Positions 8,069 through 16,230 of a DNA stretch of 36,313 nt are shown piece by piece. Origin of the DNA: Sphingobacteriaceae bacterium (GTDB lineage Bacteria > Bacteroidota > Bacteroidia > B-17B0 > Aurantibacillaceae); NCBI GenBank assembly GCA_023251725.1, contig JAHEYG010000027.1:1-36313 (forward strand), written 5' to 3'. The translations under genes were made by a program, and so were the position numbers. The notes under the pieces were generated by a model. That model did not search any database, was not told the DNA's origin, and saw nothing but the letters and a program-made list of their open reading frames with translations. Within the stretch, counting starts at the first letter, position 1, and every line of letters begins with the position of its first letter.

Positions 8069-9480
8069 TAAAATCTGAAATAAATAAAAGGATTAAAATC
8101 TAAAGCCGAAATATAACTTAAAGAAATATAAAATAAACTTATGCAGGTTACTAATAAAACAGTACGACTTTGCTTTGTAAAAATTTCGCCATACGCTTTT
8201 TGCTGAATGGCTTTTGTTGCAGGAATAAATGCAAAAAATGAAAATATTATTGCCAACGAACAAGAAAACCAGAAATCGTTATTCAAAGCAAATTTACCAT
8301 CGAAGAAATTAAAGCTGTACATTTTTTTTATGACCGTAAAAGCAAAATCAATATTTTCGTTGCGGAATAAAACCCAGGCCGTAACTACAATTAAAAAAGT
8401 GATGGCAGTTGAAATTAGTTTTCCCATCTTCTCAAAAACTTTTCCTAAAAACAATCTTTCCATTACTAAAAACAATCCCTGTACCGCACCCCACAAAATA
8501 AAATTCCACGCCGCGCCATGCCACAAACCCGAAAGCAAAAACACAATAATTAAATTGCGGTACAATTTTGCGTTAGAAACTTTATTTCCTCCCAAAGGAA
8601 TGTATAAATAATTTTTCATCCACGCCCCCAATGTAATGTGCCAGCGGCGCCAGAATTCGGTAATAGAATTTGATAGGTACGGATTATTAAAATTCTCAGG
8701 CAACCTGAATCCCATAATTTTTGCCAAACCAATAGCCATATCGCTATATCCGCTAAAATCGAAATAAATTTGAAACGTATAGGCAATCGATCCCACCCAA
8801 GCCGCAGCCGCATCAATTTGTGTTGGATCCAATTTAAAAACCGCGTCGGCCTGCATTCCCAAAGTATTGGCAATAATTACTTTTTTAGCCAAACCAAAAC
8901 AAAAAATAAAAAATCCGCTTAGTTTAACATCCGCCGTATAATTTTTTTCGCGATGGGTAATTTGATCGGCTATATCGTGGTAACGAACAATAGGACCGGC
9001 AATTAATTTTGGAAATAAAATAATGTAAGTTTGATAAGACCAGAAATTTTTCAAGGGTTTGTGAATTCCTCTGAAAACATCTACCACATAAGTAATACTT
9101 TCAAAGGTGTAAAACGAAATTCCGATGGGCAATAAAACTTTTGTCCATTTAATATCCGAACCAAAAAGTGAATTAATATTGTCAATAAAAAAATTACAAT
9201 ACTTAAAATAAAACAACAATCCCACATTTAAACAGAGCGATAAAACCAAAAAACGCATTTTAGACCCTTTTGTTTTTGCTTCGTACATAGCTTTCACCAA
9301 AAAGAAATCCAAAAATGTAGTTCCAAGTATAACGAATATAAATTTTGGTCCGCCCCAGGCGTAAAAAACAATACTGAAAATTAAAATGCAGGCGTTTTTA
9401 AATTTATTGGGAGTTAGATGATAGGCCAGTAAAAATACAGGAAGAAAATATATTAAAAATGTAATACTGCTAAAAACCAT
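8068..9480 (-). CDS. MBOAT O-acyltransferase (AlgI-like)
   Basis: 470 residues and about 11-12 membrane segments. Typical MBOAT motifs are present: YFDFSGYSDMA, EFWRRWHITLG with its conserved His, and the catalytic His321 in LSGLWHGAAWNF (His322 in AlgI). The enzyme is expected to pass acetyl from acetyl-CoA across the inner membrane to the SGNH partner encoded just downstream. Length and motif spacing match AlgI/PatA/DltB relatives, and the AlgX-like neighbour favours polysaccharide rather than teichoic acid or peptide acylation. A -7 box lies 28 bases upstream of the ATG. Confidence 0.88.
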   Translation of the reverse strand: MVFSSITFLIYFLPVFLLAYHLTPNKFKNACILIFSIVFYAWGGPKFIFVILGTTFLDFFLVKAMYEAKTKGSKMRFLVLSLCLNVGLLFYFKYCNFFIDNINSLFGSDIKWTKVLLPIGISFYTFESITYVVDVFRGIHKPLKNFWSYQTYIILFPKLIAGPIVRYHDIADQITHREKNYTADVKLSGFFIFCFGLAKKVIIANTLGMQADAVFKLDPTQIDAAAAWVGSIAYTFQIYFDFSGYSDMAIGLAKIMGFRLPENFNNPYLSNSITEFWRRWHITLGAWMKNYLYIPLGGNKVSNAKLYRNLIIVFLLSGLWHGAAWNFILWGAVQGLFLVMERLFLGKVFEKMGKLISTAITFLIVVTAWVLFRNENIDFAFTVIKKMYSFNFFDGKFALNNDFWFSCSLAIIFSFFAFIPATKAIQQKAYGEIFTKQSRTVLLVTCISLFYISLSYISALDFNPFIYFRF

Positions 9481-9507
9481 TAGTATTCTTGCTAATTAAA
9501 GAAAGAA

Positions 9508-9515
9508 CAAATTTA
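9508..9515 (-). promoter_or_regulatory. -7 box for the MBOAT-SGNH unit
   Basis: The bottom strand reads TAAATTTG, an exact TAnnTTTG match, 27 bases before the MBOAT ATG. The -33 region has no TTTG at 19 bases, only a poor TTTC-like match. It suggests the pair is transcribed separately from ftsE. Confidence 0.4.
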
Positions 9516-9550
9516 ACCCATTTATTAGAATGAAAAATTTTTTATTATGC

Positions 9551-10234
9551 TTAATGGCTGTCAGATAAAGTCCCATTCTCGCAGGTAAGCGTACGCGATT
9601 TAAATTTATTATACACCAGCAAATCGTGCGTGGCAAACAACACTGAACGACCCGATTCGCTTATTTCTTTTAAAAGCTTTAAAATTTCTTCGGAAGTTTC
9701 AGGATCGAGATTTCCTGTTGGCTCATCGGCTAAAATTAATTCGGGTTCGTTTACGAGTGCGCGGGCAATGCTGATACGCTGCTGCTCGCCACCCGATAGC
9801 TCATGAGGCATACTTTGCTCTTTATTTTCTAATCCCACTTTTTTAAGAACCTCCTGTGTACGCGATTTTATTTTTTCCTCCTCTTTCCAACCGGTTGCTT
9901 TCATTACAAATTTTAAATTGTCGTAAATAGTTCTGTCGCCCAATAATTGAAAATCCTGAAAAACAATTCCCAGTTTCCGTCGTAAATACGGAATATCTTT
10001 ACTTTTTAAATCTTTTAACGAATAGCCCGCTATAGCGCCGCTGCCTTGTTTCAGCGCCAAATCGGCATAAATTGTTTTTAGTAAACTGCTTTTGCCACTT
10101 CCTGTTTTTCCCAATAAATAAACAAACTCTCCTTTGTTAATTTCGAGGTTTAAATTACTTATTACCGGACGCTCATCCTGGTAAATAACCGCATTGCTAA
10201 ATTTTATTACAGCGCTCATTAATTTTATATTCAC
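9551..10234 (-). CDS. ftsE: Cell-division ABC ATPase FtsE
   Basis: 227 residues of ABC ATPase: Walker A GKTGSGKSS with Lys48, Q-loop FQDFQLL (a typical FtsE form), signature LSGGEQQR, Walker B LILADEPTGNLD and H-loop ATHD. The YDNLKFVMKATGW stretch is common in FtsE of Bacteroidota. FtsE with FtsX activates cell-wall hydrolases at the division site. No ftsX lies next to it, which is common in this phylum. The start could be the ATG at 10234 or the one five codons later at 10219; homologues usually begin close to the second. LolD is the main alternative, but the Q-loop and YDNL region favour FtsE. Confidence 0.85.
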   Translation of the reverse strand: MNIKLMSAVIKFSNAVIYQDERPVISNLNLEINKGEFVYLLGKTGSGKSSLLKTIYADLALKQGSGAIAGYSLKDLKSKDIPYLRRKLGIVFQDFQLLGDRTIYDNLKFVMKATGWKEEEKIKSRTQEVLKKVGLENKEQSMPHELSGGEQQRISIARALVNEPELILADEPTGNLDPETSEEILKLLKEISESGRSVLFATHDLLVYNKFKSRTLTCENGTLSDSH

Positions 10235-10382
10235 GCTAATTTACGATTAATGTAACTTTTGGAAGGAAAAGCGTTATTTCAATATCAACACCATCGGGTT
10301 AATAACTGAAGCCGTTGCTTAGAAAGACTCTATAAACCAAAGTTAACTTTATTGCATATTTCTATTTGATTTTTTTTTGAAT

Positions 10383-13300
10383 ATGACGCTAAAAAAATAT
10401 AGTGCTATAATTTTATTTGCAAGTGTTGCATTTGTAATGAAAGCGCAAAAAACGATAGCTTATCTTGATAAGGATGCCTTTTACAAACAGGGGCTCGATA
10501 TGTTTGATAAAAAACAATTTGTTACCGCGCAAAAAAGTTTTTCAGATTTTCTTACTTTAAATTCCAGTCCTACAATTTTAAAAACCGATGCCGAATATTA
10601 TGCGGCGGCTTGTGCCATTGAATTATTTCATAAAGATGGTGAATACCGTATGAGGGAGTTCATTACAAATCATGGTGAGAGTCAGAAATTAAACAGTGCT
10701 AATTTTTATTTAGGGAAATCGAGTTTCCGTAAAAAGAAATACGATGAAGTGATAAAAAATTTAGAGAAGGTGGATATTTATTTGCTTTCGAAGGAAGATT
10801 TGGCAGAGTTGTATTTTAAGAGAGGATATAGTTATTTAGAAAATAAAAATCAGGAAAAAGCCCGCCCGGATGAAGATCCGTTCGGACGGGCAAAAGCCGA
10901 TTTTTATGAAATTAAAGATGTAGATAATAAATATGCGCACCCGGCCAATTATTATTATTCGCACATAGCGTACATCGAAAAAAATTACGAAACCGCTTTG
11001 CAGGGATTTACACGTTTAATAAATAACGAAACTTTTGGAACCGTAGTGCCCTATTACATCACACAAATTTATTTCGTGCAAGGCAAATTTGCTCAAGTAG
11101 TGAAGGACGCTCCTGCTTTACTTAACGATACTTCTCATATACAGAAAGCCGGAGAAATTAATCGCATGATAGGCGAATCGTATTACAATTTAAAAGATTA
11201 TAAAAATGCTTTAGATTATTTAAAGAAAACCGAATTGGCCTCGGGGTTAAATACAGAAGGAAATTATGCCATTGCTTATTGCTATTACAAATTAAACGAT
11301 TACATAAATGCGATAATTAATTTTGAAAAAACAGTTGAAGGTCGCGATTCAATGGCACAAAACAGCTGGTACCACTTAGCCGATTGTTATGTTAAAACTA
11401 ACGCTAAACCACGGGCACGTACCGCCTATTATAATTCTTACAAATATAATTTCGATAAAAAAATTGCAGAAGATGCTTTGTACAGTTTTGCTAAACTCGC
11501 TTACGAATTGGATTTTAGTCCGTACAACGAAGCGGTAAAGGCATTTTCGAAATATCTGAAAGAATATCCCGATTCTCCCCGTAAGGATGAAGCATATCAG
11601 TTTTTAATTAACGTTTATTCCACCACAAAAAATTATGAGAAAGCAATTGTGAGCATTGAAAGTTTGGAGAGTCAGGATCCGGCCATAAAAGCCACTTACC
11701 AACGGTTAATTTATTTTAAGGGGGTCGAATGTTTTAATAATAACGATTACGATAACGCCGAAAAACAATTTAAGAAAGCAATTACTGTTAATGCCGATAA
11801 AAATTATAATGCCATTGCCACTTATTGGCTGGGAGAAATTTCTTATCAGCGTAAAGATTATTCAACGGCTATCGAAATTTGGAAAGGATTTCAGTTGATG
11901 CCAAGCACCATTCATCTGCCCGAATACGATTTGGTGAATTACAATATGGGATATGCTTATTTTCAGAGAAAAGAAAAAGAAGATTACTCCAATTCTAATA
12001 TTGCTTTCAGAAAATATTTACTTACAAAAGAAAATACCGATATTTTAAAAACAGCCGATGCCAACGTGCGTGCCGCCGATTGTTATTTTATGACGGCGAA
12101 TATGAAAAATGGTTTTTACTCGCAAGCCGCCGACCTATACGAAACCGCTATTGCTATTAATAAAGTGGATGTAGATTATTCTTACTATCAAAAAGCGTTG
12201 TGTAACGGTTTATTAAAAAATAATAATGAAAAAATAAATGATTTAAAATTTATTGAAACTAATTTTCCACGCTCTAATTATTTAAGCGCTGCCATTTACG
12301 AAATGGCCGAAACTTACAGTAAAGATTTGAACGATGGTGATAATGCGATTACGTATTACGAAAAATTATTAAAAAATTACCCGAACTCTTCTTTTGCTAA
12401 TCAGGCCCTGGCGGGAATGGGATTGGTGTTTTACAATCGTAAACAAGACGATAAAGCTTTCGAGTATTTTAATCAGATTGTGCAAAAAGACACCAAAAGC
12501 GATGATGCGCGTGAAGTGCTGCCGATGATTAAAAAAATATTTGAAGCTAAAGGAAACATTGATGCCATGGAAAAATATTTCGCCTCCGTAGGAAATCCGT
12601 TATCGGTAAATCAAATTGAAAATTCGTTATACGAATCGGCTAAAGATGCTTACTACAATAAAAAAGATTGCGAAAACGCCCTCCCAAAATTAGAAAGTTA
12701 CATTACTAAACTTCCCGATGGAAAATACATTACCGAAGTACAGTTTTGTTATGGGGAGTGTAATTACAGTAAAAATAATTTTGAGAAAGCGCTGCCTGCT
12801 TATTTATTTGTGATTAGCAAAGCCCGCGGCATTTACAGCGAAGTATCTTATTCAAAAGCATCGTATTTATTATTTAAGGATAAAAAATATACAGAAGCGC
12901 TTCCTGTTTATTTACAAATGCAGGAAATTTCTGAAACTCCCGCCAATAAATTAAATTCTAAAATTGGAGCCATGCGCTGCGCTTTTTATTTAAATCAGTT
13001 CGAAACCGCGTTAACCGAGTGTAAAAAAGTTTTAGAAAATGATAAATTAAGTCCGCAGCAAAACAGCGAGGCAAAATACATGAAAGCCCGAAGTTTATTT
13101 GAAACTCAACGCTACGATGATGCCATGACCGAATTTAAATCGATAGCCAAAACCGCCAAAAATAATACCGGCGCCGAAGCATTTTATTACGAGGCCAAAA
13201 TACATTTCATTAAACAAGAATATAAAGAAGTGGAGAAAACAATAAATGCTCTTATCAGTTACGAATATACCAACGACGATTGGAACACACAGGGCATGCT

Positions 13301-13592
13301 GCTCATTGCCGATAGTTATCTTAAGAAAGGCGGGGATAAAGATGCTGAAGTGATTTTACAAAGCATTATCGAAGGAAAACCAAAACAACAATTTATTGAT
13401 GAGGCGAATAAACGTTTGGATGAAATTAAACAAAAACAAAACGGACGATTAAATGAAGTGCAAAGCAGTTCGCCCGAATTAAAAGTTGAATTTAAAACAA
13501 ACAACAACGAAACTAAACTGTTTCAACAAAAAACCGATAGTTTAAATACAAGTGTTCCAATTAATAATGTTCAACCCCTAAAACCCCAATAA
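10383..13592 (+). CDS. Large periplasmic TPR-repeat protein
   Basis: 1069 residues from ATG 10383 (a TTG six bases upstream is less likely). A signal peptide ending in MKAQ precedes about 20-25 tetratricopeptide units, recognisable by repeated motifs such as YYLGK..F..K.YDEVI and AIYEMAETY. The C-terminus is a Gln/Asn-rich tail. TPR proteins of this size followed by a small membrane protein and an outer-membrane barrel recur in Bacteroidota and probably act as a periplasmic scaffold for envelope assembly; the exact task is unknown. Residues 161-170 (RPDEDPFGRA) interrupt a repeat and come from a GC-rich palindrome, described separately. Its stop is one base before the next ATG. Divergent from ftsE with 148 bases between; no convincing promoter seen. 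Confidence 0.85.
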   Translation: MTLKKYSAIILFASVAFVMKAQKTIAYLDKDAFYKQGLDMFDKKQFVTAQKSFSDFLTLNSSPTILKTDAEYYAAACAIELFHKDGEYRMREFITNHGESQKLNSANFYLGKSSFRKKKYDEVIKNLEKVDIYLLSKEDLAELYFKRGYSYLENKNQEKARPDEDPFGRAKADFYEIKDVDNKYAHPANYYYSHIAYIEKNYETALQGFTRLINNETFGTVVPYYITQIYFVQGKFAQVVKDAPALLNDTSHIQKAGEINRMIGESYYNLKDYKNALDYLKKTELASGLNTEGNYAIAYCYYKLNDYINAIINFEKTVEGRDSMAQNSWYHLADCYVKTNAKPRARTAYYNSYKYNFDKKIAEDALYSFAKLAYELDFSPYNEAVKAFSKYLKEYPDSPRKDEAYQFLINVYSTTKNYEKAIVSIESLESQDPAIKATYQRLIYFKGVECFNNNDYDNAEKQFKKAITVNADKNYNAIATYWLGEISYQRKDYSTAIEIWKGFQLMPSTIHLPEYDLVNYNMGYAYFQRKEKEDYSNSNIAFRKYLLTKENTDILKTADANVRAADCYFMTANMKNGFYSQAADLYETAIAINKVDVDYSYYQKALCNGLLKNNNEKINDLKFIETNFPRSNYLSAAIYEMAETYSKDLNDGDNAITYYEKLLKNYPNSSFANQALAGMGLVFYNRKQDDKAFEYFNQIVQKDTKSDDAREVLPMIKKIFEAKGNIDAMEKYFASVGNPLSVNQIENSLYESAKDAYYNKKDCENALPKLESYITKLPDGKYITEVQFCYGECNYSKNNFEKALPAYLFVISKARGIYSEVSYSKASYLLFKDKKYTEALPVYLQMQEISETPANKLNSKIGAMRCAFYLNQFETALTECKKVLENDKLSPQQNSEAKYMKARSLFETQRYDDAMTEFKSIAKTAKNNTGAEAFYYEAKIHFIKQEYKEVEKTINALISYEYTNDDWNTQGMLLIADSYLKKGGDKDAEVILQSIIEGKPKQQFIDEANKRLDEIKQKQNGRLNEVQSSSPELKVEFKTNNNETKLFQQKTDSLNTSVPINNVQPLKPQ
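10860..10891. repeat. In-frame GC-rich palindromic insertion inside the TPR gene
   Basis: A 32-base element folds as a double hairpin. The outer stem is GCCCG (10860-10864) with CGGGC (10887-10891). The inner stem is CGGAT (10867-10871) with ATCCG (10876-10880), closing a GAAG loop. About 70% of its bases are G or C in a gene that is near one third. The 7-mer AAAAGCC occurs at both edges (10856-10862 and 10892-10898), 36 bases apart, like a target duplication. The reading frame is kept, adding about 10-12 residues. This resembles the palindromic elements found inside Rickettsia genes. It could also be a chance GC-rich segment. Confidence 0.7.
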
Positions 13593-13593
13593 T

Positions 13594-13761
13594 ATGCTAA
13601 ACAATTTCAAACTCTCAGCAAATGACTGGTCGCAAAACCAATCAGAATCTTTTTTATCGTTTGAAGAAAAACGACAATTAGAAAGAAAACGAATGTTACG
13701 GATGCAATGGCTTTTTATTTCACTGTTTGTACTCGGTTATCTTATTTCAACCATCGCTTAA
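13594..13761 (+). CDS. 55-aa single-pass membrane protein
   Basis: A small gene that starts one base after the TPR stop codon. The protein has a polar N-terminal half with charged helix (FEEKRQLERKRMLRMQW) followed by one membrane segment (LFISLFVLGYLISTIA), giving an N-in/C-out topology by the positive-inside rule. Its tight packing between the TPR gene and the barrel gene argues that it is real and works with them, perhaps as an inner-membrane anchor. I do not recognise a family. Its first 22 residues resemble the first 22 codons of the next open frame at 11 positions without a gap. Confidence 0.72.
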   Translation: MLNNFKLSANDWSQNQSESFLSFEEKRQLERKRMLRMQWLFISLFVLGYLISTIA

Positions 13762-13813
13762 TTATATTGAATGAATAAACATCTACTTTAAGAAAAGTTA
13801 AAATATAAAATAA

Positions 13814-15586
13814 ATGCTCAACTGTTTTAAATCAACAGCAATTACTAACGATTGTCTGCAACCGAATTCATTTTTATCGGTGCAAGGAAGCCGTGTGTTT
13901 CCTGCCAAAGGTTTTTTTCTTTTATTAATTGTGCTTGCCTCTTATACCTCTTTAAAAGCACAAACAAATTTAAACGATTTAAATTTTAAAGCGGAGAGCG
14001 AATTTCAGCCAACAATAAAAGACGCCGTTAAGTTTTCTTACTTGCCCGAAATAAAAGATACTGTAAAACACATTAATAATATTCAATATGGTATCAATTC
14101 CACTCCTATTTTTCCCAAGTACCAAATCACGCCTATCAATCCTGCAAAAATGCAGAATGAACCGCTCACAAAATTATATCACGCGCTTATAAAGGCCGGA
14201 TATGGTCCCATTTACGGGATGCCTTACGCCGAAGTGTGGTACAACAGCACCCGCTCCCGCGAAATAGCTTATGGCGGACATTACAAACATTTTTCCTCCA
14301 ACACGCATTTAGAAAATTATGGCTATGGTGGTTTCAACGATAATGAAGCAGAAATTTTTGCCAAAAAGTTTTATAAAAAACATACACTCAGTGGCGAATT
14401 TAATTACAAACGAAACGTTGTTCATTTTTATGGCTTTGATACCATCATCAATAAAATAACTGACAAAAATTTTACAAAACAATGTTTTCAGTTGTTTGAA
14501 CCTAAACTTCAGTTGCAAAGTCATTATACCGACAGCAGTAAAATAAATCACCACATACAATTATCTTATTATAATTTTACAGATCTGTATAATTTAACTG
14601 ATACTTATTACGCTGCTGAAAATAATGTTAAGCTCAACACTCAACTCAACACATTTATTAAAAAAGAAAATTTACACGTTAATATTTTGGGAGACTATTA
14701 CAGTCACAACCGACCGAAAGATACCATTAACGATTTTATTCTTACTCTTAATCCTTATTTTGAAGCGAACGGAAAAAAATGGCACGCTGATATTGGATTG
14801 GGCGCCTTTATGGATATTTTTGGTAAAAGCACCAAATTTTATTTTTATCCCCAGTTAAATATTCATTATAATGTTTACGAAAACATGATTATTCCTTATG
14901 CCGGTATTTCAGGGGGATTAACAAAAAATAGTTCTAGAAGCTTAACCAATGAAAATCCGTTTATTGACCCGCAAGTAAATTATGCTAACACGGATAATAA
15001 ATATAAAGTGTTTGGTGGTTTAAGAGGTAATTTAAGTTCAAATACCAGTTACGATGCTAATGTGAGTTACGGGCAGTACGACAGCTTACATTATTTTGTA
15101 ATTGATTATAGTGATGCCGCCCAATTGTATAATAAGTTTAAAGTAATTTACGATAATACCACTTTATTAAAAGTAAGCGGGCAAGTAAAATACCAATACA
15201 AAGAAAAAATTCATTTCATTGCTAAAGGAAATTATTATTTGTACACACCTAAAAATTTAACGCAGGCCTATCATAAACCCAATTTTGATTTAACTTTTTC
15301 GGCCATTTACAATTTAAGGAGCAAAATAATTATTAGGGGCGATGTATTTGTAATTGGCGATCAATGGGCTTTAACTCAGGTAAAAGATAACAATACTTAT
15401 GTTTTGCAACCCAAATTATTAAATAGTATGGTGGATGTAAATTTAGGAATTGAATACCGGTACAGTAAAATGCTAAGCCTATTTGTAAATTGTAATAACA
15501 TTGCCAACTTACGGTATTATCGTTGGGAGAGATATCCTACACAACGTTTTAATATTATGTTTGGAGTTACTTTTGTACCTTTTTAA
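13814..15586 (+). CDS. Outer-membrane beta-barrel protein (TonB-receptor-like)
   Basis: 590 codons as an open frame. A signal peptide core (GFFLLLIVLASYTSLKAQ) begins near residue 33, preceded by an unusually long n-region. A GTG at 13895 (residue 28) would give an ordinary signal peptide and is a credible true start, because residues 1-22 resemble the N-terminus of the 55-aa protein upstream and may be a leftover duplicate. The mature part has many alternating amphipathic strands and ends in Phe (FNIMFGVTFVPF), as barrels assembled by the BAM complex do. No plug domain is seen, so classical TonB-dependent uptake is doubtful. It is the third gene of TPR-small membrane protein-barrel, suggesting an envelope-spanning assembly. 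Confidence 0.8.
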   Translation: MLNCFKSTAITNDCLQPNSFLSVQGSRVFPAKGFFLLLIVLASYTSLKAQTNLNDLNFKAESEFQPTIKDAVKFSYLPEIKDTVKHINNIQYGINSTPIFPKYQITPINPAKMQNEPLTKLYHALIKAGYGPIYGMPYAEVWYNSTRSREIAYGGHYKHFSSNTHLENYGYGGFNDNEAEIFAKKFYKKHTLSGEFNYKRNVVHFYGFDTIINKITDKNFTKQCFQLFEPKLQLQSHYTDSSKINHHIQLSYYNFTDLYNLTDTYYAAENNVKLNTQLNTFIKKENLHVNILGDYYSHNRPKDTINDFILTLNPYFEANGKKWHADIGLGAFMDIFGKSTKFYFYPQLNIHYNVYENMIIPYAGISGGLTKNSSRSLTNENPFIDPQVNYANTDNKYKVFGGLRGNLSSNTSYDANVSYGQYDSLHYFVIDYSDAAQLYNKFKVIYDNTTLLKVSGQVKYQYKEKIHFIAKGNYYLYTPKNLTQAYHKPNFDLTFSAIYNLRSKIIIRGDVFVIGDQWALTQVKDNNTYVLQPKLLNSMVDVNLGIEYRYSKMLSLFVNCNNIANLRYYRWERYPTQRFNIMFGVTFVPF

Positions 15587-15740
15587 TTTCTGAAATCAAA
15601 TACTTTTTTTTTAGTTTTATTTTTAAAGTTTTTGGCGACTTTTCTCTTTAAATCTGTCCCAATGAGCGAAACGCCACTTTTGTTACGTGAAATAGCGTTA
15701 ATATTGATTGAGTAACCACTAATTAAATGTTAAAAAAGGG

Positions 15741-15748
15741 TATTTTTG
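15741..15748 (+). promoter_or_regulatory. -7 box upstream of the 144-aa secreted protein gene
   Basis: TATTTTTG, an exact TAnnTTTG match, 27 bases before the ATG at 15776. The -33 region lacks a good TTTG. The 188 bases between the barrel stop and the ATG hold nothing else that I recognise. Confidence 0.4.
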
Positions 15749-15775
15749 ATTAGTGAATAACTATTGTCTTTAAAA

Positions 15776-16210
15776 ATGGTGGATAAATCCAAATTATTAT
15801 TTTTACTTGCGTTTTCAGTCGCTTCATTATTATCCTTTTCACAATCGAGTTTATCTAAAACCAACGAAGAAAAAATAAGTCTTCTTTCTGAAATTACTTT
15901 AGATGCAGTTAAGGTTGAAAAATTTAAAAAATATTTCGAGTTTAAATACAGCGGTTATCCGGGAGGTTTCGAGGCTTGGAAAGCTGCTAATAAGTTACTT
16001 TACGTTCAGGAAATGTGGTATTACACCGAATCGTTTTATATTAAACGTGATTCTCTTGCAACAGGAATCACAATGAATGAAGCAGGAATTGTAATTGGTA
16101 GGTTCGAAAGTTACAGGCAACTAAATACCGAAGCGGTGGTAGTTTTACCCGGTTATAAAGATGTGATTGTTTTGTTACCGGAAGATAAATTAATTTATAA
16201 ACCAAAATAA
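15776..16210 (+). CDS. Small secreted protein of unknown function
   Basis: 144 residues from the ATG (MVDKSKLLFLLAFSV). A TTG four codons upstream is also open but gives no better signal peptide. The signal peptide (residues 1-23, ending SLLSFSQ) is followed by a mixed helical/strand domain containing YSGYPGGFEAWKAANKLLYVQEMWYY, whose centre (GGFEAWKAAN) looks like a conserved turn-helix. No cysteines, no metal motif and no sorting domain are present, so it is probably periplasmic. It lies 20 bases before the GEVED protein gene and is probably cotranscribed with it. I do not recognise the family. Confidence 0.65.
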   Translation: MVDKSKLLFLLAFSVASLLSFSQSSLSKTNEEKISLLSEITLDAVKVEKFKKYFEFKYSGYPGGFEAWKAANKLLYVQEMWYYTESFYIKRDSLATGITMNEAGIVIGRFESYRQLNTEAVVVLPGYKDVIVLLPEDKLIYKPK

Positions 16211-16230
16211 ATAAAGTATTTTTTTGAATA

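Noticed and set aside
8616-8873. 85-codon frame on the minus strand with many Trp residues
   Set aside because: It is an alternate frame of the MBOAT gene and has no independent support.
10377-10382. TTG start for the TPR gene
   Set aside because: An ATG two codons later gives a normal signal peptide and is the simpler choice.
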